The position numbers and the translations under genes were made by a program. A stretch of DNA of 64,000 bases from Cronobacter universalis NCTC 9529 (GTDB taxonomy: Bacteria; Pseudomonadota; Gammaproteobacteria; Enterobacterales; Enterobacteriaceae), in contig NZ_CP012257.1 in NCBI RefSeq assembly GCF_001277175.1, positions 868,001-932,000 on the forward strand, in the 5' to 3' direction. The notes under the pieces were generated by a model that had not been told where the DNA came from, ran no database searches, and was given only the letters and a program-made list of their open reading frames with translations. Of this stretch, positions 32,225 to 43,560 are shown in pieces; within the stretch, counting starts at the first letter, position 1; every line of letters starts with the position of its first letter.

Positions 32225-32531
32225 ACATGGCATGTTGCTGGCGAGCCTGATGGCGCTAAGCCTGGCGGCCCAGGCCAAAGGCGACGCGGCGGCGGGTGAG
32301 GAGAAAGCGGTCATGTGCGTCGCCTGCCACGGCGCGTCCGGTAAAGCCAGCGCGCCGATTTATCCGAATCTCGCCGGGCAAAATGAGGCCTATCTTGAAC
32401 ACGCGCTTCAGGCGTATAAAAAAGGCGAGCGCAGCGGCGGGCAGGCGGAAATCATGAAGGCGTATGTCAGTGGGCTGTCGGATGAAGATATCGCGAATCT
32501 GGCGGCTTACTACGCCGGGCAGAAGCCCTGA
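32217..32531 (+). CDS. Small periplasmic class I c-type cytochrome
   Basis: With the start at 32217, which has an AAGGAG site inside the tilS end, the product is 104 residues: a signal peptide ([20 protein letters not shown]) and a single-heme domain with CVACH at residues 34-38. Met80 is the candidate sixth heme ligand, and the last helix [12 protein letters not shown] is typical of cytochrome c553/c4-like halves. It would carry electrons in the periplasm and needs the Ccm maturation system. Its redox partner is not evident; the gene overlaps tilS by 8 bases. E. coli K-12 has no such gene here. Confidence 0.85.
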   Translation: MIKHGMLLASLMALSLAAQAKGDAAAGEEKAVMCVACHGASGKASAPIYPNLAGQNEAYLEHALQAYKKGERSGGQAEIMKAYVSGLSDEDIANLAAYYAGQKP

Positions 32532-32561
32532 AAAAAACGGGCAGCCGCCAGGGCTGCCCGT
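32531..32561 (-). terminator. Terminator of rof (convergent with the cytochrome gene)
   Basis: Stem cgggcagcc/ggctgcccg; on the minus strand it is followed by a run of seven T, so it serves the leftward yaeP-rof unit. It touches the cytochrome stop codon on the other side. Confidence 0.8.
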
Positions 32562-32577
32562 CAGGGTGGAACGCGCG

Positions 32578-32838
32578 TCAGGATTCGCTGACGACCACCG
32601 TACCGATTTGTGGATGGCTGAAGCTCGCAATTTTGTCGAGACGCACTTCGCGTTCTGCGCCGGCTTCATCGGCAATTAAATATTCGACGTTTTTGCGCGT
32701 AACCAGATCCTGCGCTTTGGCCTTAATGACCTCGCCGCTTTTGAGTTCCAGCGTCAGTAATAAGTGATGCTGGCAGGCGAGCTCGAGGTTGTCATAGTCA
32801 TCGCAGTTGATGGGTTGATAGGCATCATTCATTGACAT
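32578..32838 (-). CDS. rof: Rof (YaeO), inhibitor of transcription terminator Rho
   Basis: Small protein that binds Rho and blocks its RNA-binding site, giving anti-termination. The 86-residue product (or 84 from the second Met at 32832) matches E. coli Rof closely, including [18 protein letters not shown] and the [15 protein letters not shown] tail; the fold is Sm-like. It overlaps the upstream yaeP by 14 bases, so translation is probably coupled. Confidence 0.95.
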   Translation of the reverse strand: MSMNDAYQPINCDDYDNLELACQHHLLLTLELKSGEVIKAKAQDLVTRKNVEYLIADEAGAEREVRLDKIASFSHPQIGTVVVSES

Positions 32839-33025
32839 AATCGCTCACCAGTAAGTTCGCGGCAGCATACGCCGCCTGTTCCCTGACCGACTCTGAGAGG
32901 GCTTCGTCAGAGGCCACCTCATTCAGAGCCCTTAATACGCAGCCCAGCGCGTCGGGAATGTACCCCAGTTCGCCGCTGGCTATCTGCGAATAGCACTGTC
33001 GTATTAATTCACAATATTTATCCAC
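32825..33025 (-). CDS. yaeP: YaeP, UPF0253 family protein
   Basis: A 66-residue protein with the length and sequence of E. coli YaeP (UPF0253), starting [15 protein letters not shown]. It is acidic and helical, with no export signal. It is always next to rof in enterobacteria as far as I recall and shares a 14-base overlap with it here. Function unknown. Confidence 0.92.
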   Translation of the reverse strand: MDKYCELIRQCYSQIASGELGYIPDALGCVLRALNEVASDEALSESVREQAAYAAANLLVSDYVNE

Positions 33026-33231
33026 ATGCCCTCCTGTCAGAGCCTGACGACAGACTTCACCGCGGGATGCAAGTCTAAGCCTACGTAGTTAAACTCTGTT
33101 TAGCAAGGTGACTATACCATAGTCATCAGAGCCATAGCGCAGGCTCTCGCGGCGTTACCGCGCTGCGCTTGAAGCGGCAGTCAGCCGACGCGTATTACGC
33201 TACAATACCCCCCAACTTTTCAGGGGGCCTT
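33026..33231. other. Divergent spacer yaeP/yaeQ
   Basis: About 200 bases between two divergent units. It must hold the yaeP-rof promoter and the yaeQ promoter, but I see no hexamer pair good enough to name. The run of C and G before yaeQ contains its GGGGGCC ribosome-site region. Confidence 0.4.
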
Positions 33232-33777
33232 ATGGCGTTAAAAGCAACCATTTATAAAGCGGCGGTCAATGTGGCCGACCTCGACCGGCAGCAATTTCTC
33301 GACATCAACCTGACGCTGGCGCGTCATCCTTCGGAAACGCAGGAGCGGATGATGCTGCGCCTGCTGGCCTGGATGATGTACGCCGACGAGCGGTTACAGT
33401 TTACCCGCGGCCTGTGCGCCGATGACGAACCGGAGATCTGGCTGCGCAACGATCATCTCGGCATCGATCTCTGGATTGAGCTCGGGCTGCCGGAAGAGCG
33501 GCGCCTCAAGAAAGCAGTGAGCCAGTCGCAGCAGGTGGCGCTGTTTACCTATAATGATCGCGCCGCGCAAATCTGGTGGCAGCAGAACCAGGACAAGCTG
33601 CGGCAGTATAAAAACCTGACTATCTGGTATATCAATGATGAACAGCTTGCGCAGCTGAGCGCGCTGGCGCAGAGAACTATGACGTTACAGGCCACGTTGC
33701 AGGAAGGGGTTATCTGGCTTTCCGGCGGCGAGGAAAGTCTGGAGCTTCACCCGACCGTCTGGCAAGCTCAGGCATGA
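33232..33777 (+). CDS. yaeQ: YaeQ family protein
   Basis: A 181-residue soluble protein equal in length to E. coli YaeQ when started at 33232 ([19 protein letters not shown]); an upstream ATG at 33169 adds 21 unlike residues and is rejected. The family has a restriction-endonuclease-like (PD-(D/E)XK) core by structure; acidic/Lys positions around [15 protein letters not shown] and the later LTIWYIN fit this. YaeQ was once reported as an RfaH suppressor, a role later questioned. It overlaps arfB by four bases. Confidence 0.93.
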   Translation: MALKATIYKAAVNVADLDRQQFLDINLTLARHPSETQERMMLRLLAWMMYADERLQFTRGLCADDEPEIWLRNDHLGIDLWIELGLPEERRLKKAVSQSQQVALFTYNDRAAQIWWQQNQDKLRQYKNLTIWYINDEQLAQLSALAQRTMTLQATLQEGVIWLSGGEESLELHPTVWQAQA

Positions 33778-34196
33778 TTACGTTTTCGCGAAGCGTGGCG
33801 GTGCCTGATGAAGAGGTGACGTTCAGCGCCATCCGGGCGCAGGGCGCGGGCGGGCAGCATGTGAATAAAAGCTCGACGGCCATTCACCTGCGGTTTGATA
33901 TTAATGCCTCCAGCCTGCCGGACGACTGGAAAGCGCGCCTGCTGGCGGCGAGTCATCATCTGATCACCGCCGAGGGCGTGGTGATTATCAAGGCGCAGGA
34001 GTATCGCAGCCAGGAGATGAATCGCGAAGCGGCGCTGGCGCGTCTTGTGATGCTGGTGCGGGAACTTACCGCCACGCAAAAGCGTCGAAAGGAGACTCGC
34101 CCGACGCGCGCGTCGAAAGTGCGCCGCCTGGAGGCGAAAACCCATAAGTCCGCCACCAAAGCCCTGCGGGGAAAAGTGCGCGGTATGCCGGATTAA
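33774..34196 (+). CDS. arfB: Alternative ribosome-rescue factor ArfB (YaeJ), peptidyl-tRNA hydrolase
   Basis: Release-factor-like protein that rescues ribosomes stalled without a stop codon. The 140-residue protein has the catalytic GGQ motif in [16 protein letters not shown] (about residues 21-36) and the basic C-terminal tail ([16 protein letters not shown]...) that enters the empty mRNA channel. It is coupled to yaeQ by a four-base overlap (ATGA) and followed by nlpE. Confidence 0.97.
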   Translation: MITFSRSVAVPDEEVTFSAIRAQGAGGQHVNKSSTAIHLRFDINASSLPDDWKARLLAASHHLITAEGVVIIKAQEYRSQEMNREAALARLVMLVRELTATQKRRKETRPTRASKVRRLEAKTHKSATKALRGKVRGMPD

Positions 34197-34223
34197 AAGC
34201 GCCACGAACAATAAGGAAATACG

Positions 34224-34922
34224 GTGAAAAAACTCATATTTTGCGCAGCGGCGGCGTTAAGCCTGTTTACGCTGTTTGGCTGTAACAATCGGGCAGAAAT
34301 GCAGACCCTGGCGCCGACCAGCGCCGCAGAGCTGAAGCCGATGCAGCAGAGCTGGAAAGGCGTGCTGCCCTGCGCCGATTGCGAAGGCATCGAGACCGCG
34401 CTGTTTTTAGAGAAAGACGGCACCTGGGTGATGAATCAACGCTATCTGGGCGCGAAAGGGCAGGCGGTGTTCGCCTCTTACGGCACCTGGGCGCGCACCG
34501 CTGATAAGCTGGTGCTCACTGACAGCGAGGGTGAGAAAAGCTATTTCCGCGCGCGCGGCGAGGCGCTGGAGATGCTCGACCGGGAAAGTAAACCGATAGA
34601 GTCGTCGCTGAATTACCGGCTCGATCCGGTCAGCGACCCGCTGCCGAAAACGCCGATGACCATGACGGGGATGTACCAGCACAATGCAAGCGCCGCTACC
34701 TTTACCGACTGCGCCACCGGGCGCGAGACGGACGTAGAAAATCATGCCGTGCTGGCGCATGACTATCAGACTGCCCGCGGTGCGAGTCAGAAACCGGTGC
34801 TGCTGGTGGTGGAAGCGCACTTTACCATGACGGTCGATCCGGCGAGCGGCGCGGTGCAAAAGCGTCTGGTCGCCGATCGCAAAGTGGCGTTTAAGCCCGG
34901 CAAAGATTGCGACCACCCGTAA
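34224..34922 (+). CDS. nlpE: NlpE (CutF) outer-membrane lipoprotein
   Basis: Surface-sensing lipoprotein that signals lipoprotein-trafficking and redox defects to the Cpx system. The 232-residue precursor carries a lipobox LFGC with lipidated Cys20 and the N-terminal CxxC motif at Cys50-Cys53 (CADCEGIET), which in E. coli NlpE resembles a metal- or redox-active site. The C-terminal OB-like domain has a second Cys pair. Length is slightly under the E. coli protein (236). Confidence 0.95.
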   Translation: MKKLIFCAAAALSLFTLFGCNNRAEMQTLAPTSAAELKPMQQSWKGVLPCADCEGIETALFLEKDGTWVMNQRYLGAKGQAVFASYGTWARTADKLVLTDSEGEKSYFRARGEALEMLDRESKPIESSLNYRLDPVSDPLPKTPMTMTGMYQHNASAATFTDCATGRETDVENHAVLAHDYQTARGASQKPVLLVVEAHFTMTVDPASGAVQKRLVADRKVAFKPGKDCDHP

Positions 34923-34944
34923 TGGTGTCAGGTAAACCGCTAAG

Positions 34945-34972
34945 AAAAAGGCCCTCTGTTGAGGGCCTTTTT
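34945..34972. terminator. Bidirectional terminator nlpE/proS
   Basis: Perfect stem aaaaaggccctc/gagggccttttt with TGTT loop; A- and T-runs on both sides suit the convergent nlpE and proS transcripts. Confidence 0.9.
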
Positions 34973-34991
34973 AATGCAGTGTGCAGAGCGC

Positions 34992-36710
34992 TTAGCGCTT
35001 CACATTCGCCACCAGGTAATCGAGGATGTCGCCGGTTTTGATCATCTTCTTCTCGCCGTCGCGACGGTATTTGTATTCAATCTCGTCGTTGTCGAGGTTG
35101 CGATCGCCAATCACTACGGTGTGCGGAATGCCGATAAGCTCCATATCCGCAAACATCACGCCCGGACGCTCTTTACGGTCATCCATCAGCACGTCGATGC
35201 CTTTGGCGCGCAGCTCAGCGTAGAGTTTCTCCGCCAGCTCCTGCACGCGGAAAGATTTGTGCATATTCATCGGCAGAATCGCGACCTGGAACGGCGCGAT
35301 GGCGTCCGGCCAGACAATACCGCGTTCGTCGTGATTCTGCTCAATCGCCGCCGCCACCACGCGCGTAACGCCGATGCCGTAGCAGCCCATCGTCAGCACC
35401 TGGTTACGGCCGTCTTCGCCCTGTACGGAGGCTTTCAGCGCGTCGGAGTATTTGGTGCCAAGCTGGAAAATGTGACCCACTTCGATGCCGCGTTTGATAA
35501 GCAGCGTGCCCTGACCATCCGGGCTCGGATCGCCCGCTACCACGTTACGGATATCCGCAACCTGCGGGGTCGCCACGTCGCGATCCCAGTTGATGCCGAA
35601 ATAGTGTTTGCCGTCGATGTTCGCGCCTGCGGCGAAATCGCTCATCGCGGCCACGCTGCGGTCAATCACGACCGGCACCGGCATACTCACCGGGCCAAGC
35701 GAACCCGGACCGGCGTTAACGGCGGCGCGGATTTCGGCTTCGGTTGCAAATGTGAGCGGGCTGGCGACCTGCGCCAGTTTCTCCGCTTTCACTTCGTTCA
35801 GTTCGTGGTCGCCGCGCACCAGCAGCGCCACCAGCGGGAACTCGCTACCTTCAGCCGCTTTCACCAGCAGGGTTTTCACGGTTTTCTCAACCGGCAGGTT
35901 GAACTGCTCAACCAGCTCGGCGATGGTTTTGGCGTTCGGCGTATCGACCAGCGTCATCTCCTGGGTTGCCGCCGCGCGCGGGGTCAGCGGGGCGACCGCT
36001 TCGGCGAGCTCGATGTTGGCCGCGAAGTCAGAGGTGTCAGAGAAGACGATATCGTCTTCGCCGCTCTGCGCCAGCACCTGGAATTCGTGAGACGCGCTGC
36101 CGCCAATCGAGCCGGTATCCGCCTGCACCGGGCGGAAATCGAGCCCCATACGGGTAAAGATTTTGCTGTAGGCGTCATACATCGCGTCATAGGTCTGCTG
36201 CAGCGATTCCTGCGTGGTATGGAAAGAGTAGGCGTCTTTCATCAGGAACTCGCGCGAGCGCATTACGCCGAAACGCGGGCGCACTTCGTCACGGAATTTG
36301 GTCTGGATCTGATAGAAGTTGAGCGGCAGCTGCTTATAGGAGCTCAGCTCGTTGCGGATCAGATCGGTGATGACTTCTTCGTGCGTCGGGCCGAGCACAA
36401 ACGCGCGATCGCCGCGATCGACAAAGCGCAGCAGCTCCGGACCGTACTGCTCCCAGCGACCGCTCTCCTGCCACAGTTCAGCAGGCTGAACCACTGGCAT
36501 CGACACCTCGATAGCACCGGCGTTGTTCATCTCTTCACGCACGATATTTTCGACTTTTTTCAGGACGCGCAGGCCGGTTGGCAGCCAGGTGTATAACCCG
36601 GAGGCCAGCTTGCGGATCATCCCGGCGCGCAGCATCAGCTGGTGGCTGATAACCTCCGCGTCGGCAGGTGTCTCCTTCAGAGTGGAGAGCAGATATTGGC
36701 TAGTACGCAT
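34992..36710 (-). CDS. proS: Prolyl-tRNA synthetase
   Basis: Class II aminoacyl-tRNA synthetase charging tRNA-Pro. The 572 residues match E. coli ProS. The class II motifs are present (motif 2 [21 protein letters not shown], motif 3 GCYGIGVTR), with an INS editing domain inserted at about 225-400 that removes Ala-tRNA-Pro, and a C-terminal anticodon-binding domain (about 475-572, [14 protein letters not shown]). Single-gene transcription unit. Confidence 0.99.
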   Translation of the reverse strand: MRTSQYLLSTLKETPADAEVISHQLMLRAGMIRKLASGLYTWLPTGLRVLKKVENIVREEMNNAGAIEVSMPVVQPAELWQESGRWEQYGPELLRFVDRGDRAFVLGPTHEEVITDLIRNELSSYKQLPLNFYQIQTKFRDEVRPRFGVMRSREFLMKDAYSFHTTQESLQQTYDAMYDAYSKIFTRMGLDFRPVQADTGSIGGSASHEFQVLAQSGEDDIVFSDTSDFAANIELAEAVAPLTPRAAATQEMTLVDTPNAKTIAELVEQFNLPVEKTVKTLLVKAAEGSEFPLVALLVRGDHELNEVKAEKLAQVASPLTFATEAEIRAAVNAGPGSLGPVSMPVPVVIDRSVAAMSDFAAGANIDGKHYFGINWDRDVATPQVADIRNVVAGDPSPDGQGTLLIKRGIEVGHIFQLGTKYSDALKASVQGEDGRNQVLTMGCYGIGVTRVVAAAIEQNHDERGIVWPDAIAPFQVAILPMNMHKSFRVQELAEKLYAELRAKGIDVLMDDRKERPGVMFADMELIGIPHTVVIGDRNLDNDEIEYKYRRDGEKKMIKTGDILDYLVANVKR

Positions 36711-36820
36711 GTTGTTACGGTTCCGTTTGAACGTGTGAATTCAGGCACTGTAAAGCCTGACACAAAAAAGTAGTTTAGTGTACCAGTGAGAATGGGCCGC
36801 CAAAAGAGAGGCTATGGAAA

Positions 36821-37528
36821 TTAACGCGGCTCCAGCGCGAAGACCTCAAAGCCCTGCGGCGTCACGCGCCAGCGGACGTTGAAATCAAGCAACCAGACGG
36901 CATAACTCTTGCCGGCTTCTTCCTCTTTACGGTAAGCCGGACGCGGATCCTGGGCGAGCACTTCACAGATGAACTGGCCAAGCCGTGGGTAGCGTTTCTC
37001 AAGAGACGGCAGGGCCTGCGCAATCTCATCGGTAAAAATGACAGATATCGCCGCCTCCGGCGCCTGGCGGGCATAGCCCGCGCGCGCATCTGGCAGCGCT
37101 TCGGCGAAGGGCAAATACGGTTTGATATCGATGACCGGCGTGCCGTCTACCAGATCCAGCCCGCCGAGCGTCAGGATCACGCGGTCTTTTTCGCAGCGGA
37201 TGCCCTGAAGTTCCACGAGCGACATGCCGACGGGGTTCGGGCGAAAGGTAGAGCGCGTGGCGAAAACGCCCATTCGGGCGTTGCCGCCAAGTCGCGGCGG
37301 GCGCACGGTTGGGCGCCAGCCGCCTTCCATCGTCTGATGAAAAACAAATACGACCCAGATATGGCTAAACGCCTCCAGCCCGCGTACGGCATCAGGCTGG
37401 TTATACGGCGCGATTAAATGCAGCTCGCCGCGCGCGCTGTTCACCAGTCCTGGCTGGCGCGGCACGGCGAATTTTTCTTTATAGGGCGAGCGAATGACGC
37501 CAATTTGCTCAAAGGCAAAGGTGGTCAT
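36821..37528 (-). CDS. trmO: tRNA (adenine(37)-N6)-methyltransferase TrmO
   Basis: SAM-dependent enzyme forming m6t6A at position 37 of tRNA-Thr; formerly yaeB/tsaA. The 235 residues match E. coli TrmO in length. The YaeB-like beta-barrel domain (1-150) contains the conserved RxxRFRPNPVGMSLVEL segment (here ATRSTFRPNPVGMSL), and the C-terminal domain ends in a DFNVRW motif. It overlaps rcsF by four bases and runs in the same direction, as in E. coli. Confidence 0.95.
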   Translation of the reverse strand: MTTFAFEQIGVIRSPYKEKFAVPRQPGLVNSARGELHLIAPYNQPDAVRGLEAFSHIWVVFVFHQTMEGGWRPTVRPPRLGGNARMGVFATRSTFRPNPVGMSLVELQGIRCEKDRVILTLGGLDLVDGTPVIDIKPYLPFAEALPDARAGYARQAPEAAISVIFTDEIAQALPSLEKRYPRLGQFICEVLAQDPRPAYRKEEEAGKSYAVWLLDFNVRWRVTPQGFEVFALEPR

Positions 37529-37929
37529 TTGGTCGGAACGCTAAGGGCTGATCCTACGCAAACGGCCTGGCGGTAGCAGCCCGGCGTGCCGCTGGTCACT
37601 TCACAGCTGTGCAGCAGAACGGCGTTCGCTTTCATTTTAGAGGCGTTAATCTGCAGACGCTTACGGGCCGTCGGGATATTCGGCGGAGAGTCCTGGTTAG
37701 AGGCCTGGCAGGATTCACCGCTCACTTCGCCCAGATCGCGGAAGGGTTTGCCGACCAGATCGGCCGCGTTGGTGTAGATTTTTACCGGAGCGGGGCGAAC
37801 CGTTTTCTGACGAACAGGCTCGGATTTTTGCGGCGACGCGGTGCTTTGAACAGGTTCTACAGGGGATCTGCTTAGCACGGAACAGCCGCTCAGGATGAAT
37901 GCTAAAAGACAGATCGGTAAAGCACGCAT
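37525..37929 (-). CDS. rcsF: RcsF outer-membrane lipoprotein, Rcs stress sensor
   Basis: Senses outer-membrane and peptidoglycan damage and activates the Rcs phosphorelay through IgaA. The 134-residue precursor has a lipobox LSGC with lipidated Cys16, a Pro-rich linker (about 20-50) and a folded domain with four Cys (in GESCQAS, LHSCEVT, PGCYR, QAVCVGS) forming two disulfides. It is the first gene of the rcsF-trmO pair. The linker composition and length are those of the E. coli protein. Confidence 0.96.
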   Translation of the reverse strand: MRALPICLLAFILSGCSVLSRSPVEPVQSTASPQKSEPVRQKTVRPAPVKIYTNAADLVGKPFRDLGEVSGESCQASNQDSPPNIPTARKRLQINASKMKANAVLLHSCEVTSGTPGCYRQAVCVGSALSVPTK

Positions 37930-37980
37930 AATAATTCCTCGTCGGTGATAAAAACGTGGCTTATTGAATCAGGAGCTTGC

Positions 37981-38009
37981 AGAAATAACAAGACGGGCTT
38001 AAGCCCGTC
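37981..38009 (-). terminator. Terminator of metNIQ
   Basis: Stem gacgggctt/aagcccgtc followed on the minus strand by TTGTTATTT, 33 bases after the metQ stop. Confidence 0.75.
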
Positions 38010-38041
38010 CTGAAATTATAAACATCAGAAATCAAAACGGC

Positions 38042-38857
38042 TTACCAGCCTTTGACGGCGCCGCCGTTAAAGACTTTGTTCGCGGCTTCATTCACTTCGT
38101 CAGACTGGTAAGCCTGAACGAATTTCTTCACGTTTTCCGCGTCTTTGTTATCTTCGCGGGTCACGATCATGTTCACGTACGGGGAATCTTTGTCTTCCAC
38201 AAAGATGCCGTCTTTCGCCGGCGTCAGGTTGATCTGGCTGGCGTAGGTAGTGTTGATTACCGCCAGTGCAATCTGATCGTCATCCAGCGAGCGCGGCAGC
38301 TGCGGCGCTTCCAGCTCGACAATCTTCAGGTTTTTCGGGTTTTCGGTAATATCCAGCACGGTCGGCAGCAGGCCGATATCGTCTTTCAGCTTGATAAGAC
38401 CGACTTTCTGCAGCAGCAGCAGGGAGCGGCCCAGGTTGGTCGGATCGTTCGGCACGGCAACCTGCGCGCCCGGTTGCAGCTCATCCAGCGATTTGATTTT
38501 GCGAGAGTAACCGGCGATCGGGTAGACAAAGGTGTTGCCGACGGAAACCAGCTTGTAGCCGCGGTCTTTGATCTGCTGATCCAGATACGGTTTGTGCTGG
38601 AAGGCGTTGGCGTCGATATCGCCTTTGCTCAGCGCTTCGTTCGGCAGCACGTAGTCGTTAAAGGTCACCAGCTCGACGTCCAGGCCATATTTCTCTTTGG
38701 CGACTTTTTTGGCGACTTCAGCAACCTGCTGTTCCGCACCCACAATCACGCCCACTTTAATATGGTTCGGATCTTTTTCTTCCTGACCGCAACCTGCCAG
38801 GGCCAGCGTGCCGAGAAGGGCGCCTACTGCCGCAAAGGTTTTAAACTTGAAAGACAT
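38042..38857 (-). CDS. metQ: MetQ D-/L-methionine-binding lipoprotein
   Basis: Substrate-binding lipoprotein of the methionine ABC importer. The start at 38857 (MSFKFKTFAAVGALLG) is chosen because the AAGGAA site sits 7 bases before it, whereas an ATG at 38863 nearly touches the site; this gives 271 residues, the E. coli length. The lipobox LAGC ends the signal peptide. The NLPA-family ligand pocket segments (FNDYVLPNEAL, DANAFQHKPYLD, PNDPTNLGRSL) are conserved. Third gene of metNIQ. Confidence 0.97.
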   Translation of the reverse strand: MSFKFKTFAAVGALLGTLALAGCGQEEKDPNHIKVGVIVGAEQQVAEVAKKVAKEKYGLDVELVTFNDYVLPNEALSKGDIDANAFQHKPYLDQQIKDRGYKLVSVGNTFVYPIAGYSRKIKSLDELQPGAQVAVPNDPTNLGRSLLLLQKVGLIKLKDDIGLLPTVLDITENPKNLKIVELEAPQLPRSLDDDQIALAVINTTYASQINLTPAKDGIFVEDKDSPYVNMIVTREDNKDAENVKKFVQAYQSDEVNEAANKVFNGGAVKGW

Positions 38858-38900
38858 AACCATTCCTTAACTGAAAAGTATATTGATGTTGTGTGTAACG

Positions 38901-39554
38901 TTACTTGTGAGTGACACCCCGGACGATACGATCGCCTGAGAATTGAATTAAATACACCAGTACCACCAGTAAGACTAATACGGTATTCATCACGGTGGCG
39001 TTATAGCCGATGTAGCCGTACTGATAGCCGATCTGGCCCAGACCGCCTGCGCCGACCGCGCCGCCCATAGCGGAATAGCCGACAAGCGTAATCAGCGTAA
39101 TGGTCGCGGCGTTCACCAGGCCCGGCAGGGCTTCAGGCAGCAGCACCTTGCGAACGATCTGCATCGGCGTGGCGCCCATCGCGCGTGAAGCTTCAATAAG
39201 ACCCGACGGGATCTCCAGCAGGGCGTTTTCCACCATACGCGCGATAAACGGCGCGGCACCGACGGTCAGCGGCACGATAGCGGCCTGCAGGCCAATGGAA
39301 GTGCCGACGATGGCGCGGGTAAACGGGATCATCCATACCAGTAAGATAATAAAAGGAATGGAGCGGAAGATATTCACCAGCGCGGAGAGAATGCGGTAGA
39401 GCTTCGCGTTCGCGATAATCTGGCCCGGACGCGTTACGTACAGCAGCACGCCAACCGGCAGGCCAATCACAAAACCAAAAAAGCCGGAAACAAAAGTCAT
39501 CGCCAGCGTTTCCCAGATGCCGCGCACCAGTAACCACATCATTGCTTCAGACAT
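38901..39554 (-). CDS. metI: MetI methionine ABC transporter permease
   Basis: Inner-membrane subunit of the methionine importer. The 217-residue protein shows five hydrophobic segments and the EAA loop ([23 protein letters not shown]) that docks to MetN. It overlaps metN by eight bases and is 43 bases upstream of metQ, so the three genes form one operon under a Met box. Confidence 0.97.
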   Translation of the reverse strand: MSEAMMWLLVRGIWETLAMTFVSGFFGFVIGLPVGVLLYVTRPGQIIANAKLYRILSALVNIFRSIPFIILLVWMIPFTRAIVGTSIGLQAAIVPLTVGAAPFIARMVENALLEIPSGLIEASRAMGATPMQIVRKVLLPEALPGLVNAATITLITLVGYSAMGGAVGAGGLGQIGYQYGYIGYNATVMNTVLVLLVVLVYLIQFSGDRIVRGVTHK

Positions 39555-40578
39555 AACCCAGAACCTCTACTTTTACATGATGTTGTTGCAGGTAAGCGAT
39601 GGCCGCTTGCGTTTCTTCCTGTGTGCCGTGCATTTCCGTAAGCATGATGCCGAACTTCACGCCGCCGGCGTAATCCATCTGCGCGCTGATAATGTTGTTG
39701 TTCACGTTATAACGGCGTGCGGTCTCGGAGAGGAGCGGCGCGTCAACCGACTGGCCGGTGAACTCAAGGCGCAGCAGCGGGACGCGTTCATCGCCGGACT
39801 GCGCGTTAAGACGCAGGGCGTAATCTTCCGGGATATCCAGATGCAGCGTGGACTGGATAAACTGCTGGGCCAGCGGCGTTTTCGGATGTGAGAATACTTC
39901 GCTGACGCTGTCTTGCTCGATAAGCTCGCCGTTGCTGATCACCGCAACGCAGTCGCAGATACGCTTCACGACATCCATTTCATGCGTGATGAGCAGAATA
40001 GTCAGGCCCAGCCGACGGTTGATGTCTTTCAGCAACTCCAGAATCGAGCGGGTAGTGGCAGGGTCGAGCGCGCTGGTGGCTTCATCGCACAGCAGCACTT
40101 TCGGGTTGCTTGCCAGCGCACGGGCGATCGCCACACGCTGCTTCTGACCGCCGGAGAGATTCGCCGGATAAGCGTCCTGCTTTTCGCTCAGGCCAACCAG
40201 GTCCAGCAGCTCGGTCACACGACGTTTGATTTCGTCGCGCGGCGTGTTGTCCAGCTCCAGCGGGAGCGCGATGTTGCCAAAAACGGTACGCGACGCCAGC
40301 AGATTAAAATGCTGGAAAATCATGCCAATCTGGCGACGGGCTTTGGTGAGTTCTGATTCAGAAAGCGCGGTCAGTTCCTGGCCGCCGACCAGAACGCTGC
40401 CCTGGGTGGGGCGCTCAAGCAGGTTAACGCAGCGGATGAGCGTACTTTTACCGGCGCCGGAGGCACCAATCACGCCATAAATCTGTCCGGCCGGGACATG
40501 CAGGCTGACATTATTCAGCGCCTGAATGGTGCGGTTTCCCTGCTGGAACACTTTGGTGATATTCGACAGTTTGATCAT
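39547..40578 (-). CDS. metN: MetN methionine ABC transporter ATPase
   Basis: ATPase of the methionine importer. The 343-residue protein has Walker [10 protein letters not shown] near residue 38-46, the ABC signature LSGGQKQR near 140, Walker [14 protein letters not shown], and a C-terminal ACT-like C2 domain (about 265-343) that binds methionine and inhibits transport when the internal pool is high. First gene of the metNIQ operon; a MetJ-box-like element lies about 95 bases upstream. Confidence 0.98.
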   Translation of the reverse strand: MIKLSNITKVFQQGNRTIQALNNVSLHVPAGQIYGVIGASGAGKSTLIRCVNLLERPTQGSVLVGGQELTALSESELTKARRQIGMIFQHFNLLASRTVFGNIALPLELDNTPRDEIKRRVTELLDLVGLSEKQDAYPANLSGGQKQRVAIARALASNPKVLLCDEATSALDPATTRSILELLKDINRRLGLTILLITHEMDVVKRICDCVAVISNGELIEQDSVSEVFSHPKTPLAQQFIQSTLHLDIPEDYALRLNAQSGDERVPLLRLEFTGQSVDAPLLSETARRYNVNNNIISAQMDYAGGVKFGIMLTEMHGTQEETQAAIAYLQQHHVKVEVLGYV

Positions 40579-40663
40579 CAGGTTATTTATTATCTTATAA
40601 GAGTTAGCCGTGGCATTTTGTTCTGCCTTATACGGGCGGTGACCGTAAACAGAATGGATGGTA

Positions 40664-40679
40664 AGGCATCCAGACGTCT
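40664..40679 (-). promoter_or_regulatory. MetJ operator (Met box) for metNIQ
   Basis: A perfect palindromic Met box AGACGTCT lies at 40672-40679, next to a weaker 8-mer (aggcatcc) at 40664-40671. MetJ binds tandem 8-base boxes, and metNIQ is a known MetJ target, so repression by MetJ-SAM is inferred. Confidence 0.7.
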
Positions 40680-40768
40680 AAATCAATCTGACTGTCTGCA
40701 ATGAGCGCTTTCTCCGCCCAGGAATCATGCGATACTAGGCGGCATTATTTAAGGCAGGAGTTTTTCAG

Positions 40769-41329
40769 GTGGCTAAATCTGTACCGGCAATTTTTCTCGA
40801 CCGTGACGGCACTATTAATATCGATCACGGCTATGTCTCAGAGATTGACCGCTTCGAGTTTATCGACGGCGTTATCGATGCGATGCGCGAACTCAAAGCG
40901 ATGGGGTTCGCGCTGGTGCTGGTGACGAATCAGTCCGGCATTGCGCGCGGTATGTTCACCGAAGCGCAGTTTGAACAGCTCACCGAATGGATGGACTGGT
41001 CGCTTGCCGACCGGGGCGTCGATTTCGATGGCATCTATTATTGTCCGCATCACCCTGAAGCCGCAGTAGAAGAGTTTCGTCAGAACTGTGACTGCCGTAA
41101 ACCGCAACCGGGTATGCTGCTTTCCGCACGCGATTTTCTGCACATCGATATGGCTGCTTCTTATATGGTGGGTGATAAATTAGAAGATATGCAGGCGGGC
41201 GCAGCGGCAGGCGTCGGCACTAAAGTGCTGGTGCGTACCGGCAAACCCGTGACGCCAGAAGCAGAAGCGGCGGCTGATTGGGTGTTAAATAGCCTCGCTG
41301 CGCTGCCGGAAGCTATCAAAAAGCGCTAA
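40769..41329 (+). CDS. gmhB: D-glycero-beta-D-manno-heptose-1,7-bisphosphate 7-phosphatase
   Basis: HAD phosphatase of ADP-heptose synthesis for the LPS inner core. The GTG start at 40769 behind CAGGAG gives 186 residues. HAD motif I is FLDRDGTI (Asp11, Asp13), motif II VTNQSG, and motif [12 protein letters not shown]. The zinc-binding loop CPHHPEA...NCDCRKP is intact. A second heptose gene, gmhA, is at 60213 in this window. The rRNA operon starts right downstream. Confidence 0.97.
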   Translation: MAKSVPAIFLDRDGTINIDHGYVSEIDRFEFIDGVIDAMRELKAMGFALVLVTNQSGIARGMFTEAQFEQLTEWMDWSLADRGVDFDGIYYCPHHPEAAVEEFRQNCDCRKPQPGMLLSARDFLHIDMAASYMVGDKLEDMQAGAAAGVGTKVLVRTGKPVTPEAEAAADWVLNSLAALPEAIKKR

Positions 41330-41359
41330 AAACGCGCGCAATGATGAAAAGGTGAGCGG

Positions 41360-41421
41360 TCGTGATTTTTTTTAAGTTTTCCGCTTGCCATTACTTCTGA
41401 GCTCCCTATAATGCGCCTCCA
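41360..41421 (+). promoter_or_regulatory. rRNA operon promoter P1 with UP element
   Basis: TTGCCA at 41385-41390 and TATAAT at 41407-41412 with 16-base spacing, an AT-rich UP element just upstream (T-run 41366-41380) and a GC discriminator (gcgcctcc), all as in E. coli rrn P1. The start site would be near 41420. Confidence 0.88.
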
Positions 41422-41493
41422 TCGACACGGCGCTGATGAGAAACATCACACAGCGACGGTGAGTCGGAAAGAGAAAAATCCTGAAATTAAGGG

Positions 41494-41521
41494 TTGACTC
41501 TGAAAGAGGAAAGCGTAATAT
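41494..41521 (+). promoter_or_regulatory. rRNA operon promoter P2
   Basis: TTGACT at 41494-41499 and TAATAT at 41516-41521, spacing 16, about 110 bases after P1 as in E. coli rrn operons. Confidence 0.85.
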
Positions 41522-41560
41522 ACGCCACCTCGCGACAGCAGGCTGAATGCCGCGTCGCAC

Positions 41561-41572
41561 CGCTCTTTAACA
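41561..41572 (+). promoter_or_regulatory. boxA antitermination site in the rRNA leader
   Basis: CGCTCTTTAACA, one base from the E. coli boxA consensus TGCTCTTTAACA, which recruits NusB/NusE. The leader continues to the 16S start at 41712. Confidence 0.85.
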
Positions 41573-41711
41573 ATTTATCAGACAATCTGTGTGGGCACTC
41601 GGGGCACTGATATCTTAACGTCTACGGACGATAAACGAATATCAAGTCTCAAGTGAACAACAGTTAATTCATTACGAACTAACAGTTTAATTCTTTGAGC
41701 ATCAGACTTTT

Positions 41712-43253
<1,542 letters not shown>

Positions 43254-43322
43254 CCTGAAAGATACAACCTCGTAGTGCTCACACAGATTGTCTGATAGAA
43301 AGTAAAGAAGCAAAACCTCTAC

Positions 43323-43399
<77 letters not shown>

Positions 43400-43432
43400 A
43401 CTCCGCAGGAGTTGAAGAGGTTTAACTACGAT

Positions 43433-43508
43433 GGGGCTATAGCTCAGCTGGGAGAGCGCCTGCTTTGCACGCAGGAGGTCTGCGGTTCGATCCCGCATAG
43501 CTCCACCA
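43433..43508 (+). tRNA. alaV: tRNA-Ala (TGC anticodon)
   Basis: A 76-base cloverleaf with encoded CCA; anticodon TGC at 43466-43468. Second spacer tRNA, 33 bases after tRNA-Ile. Symbol by position. Confidence 0.97.
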
Positions 43509-43548
43509 TCACTTCAGAGTGTACTCGATGAGTATACTGCGAAGTATT

Positions 43549-43560
43549 TGCTCTTTAACA
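43549..43560 (+). promoter_or_regulatory. Second boxA site, 16S-23S spacer
   Basis: TGCTCTTTAACA, an exact boxA, located 117 bases before 23S, matching the spacer antitermination site of E. coli rrn operons. Confidence 0.85.

Noticed and set aside
34959..36596. A 545-codon open frame antisense to proS
   Set aside because: Shadow of proS; begins inside the bidirectional nlpE/proS terminator and has His/Arg-rich composition without any motif.
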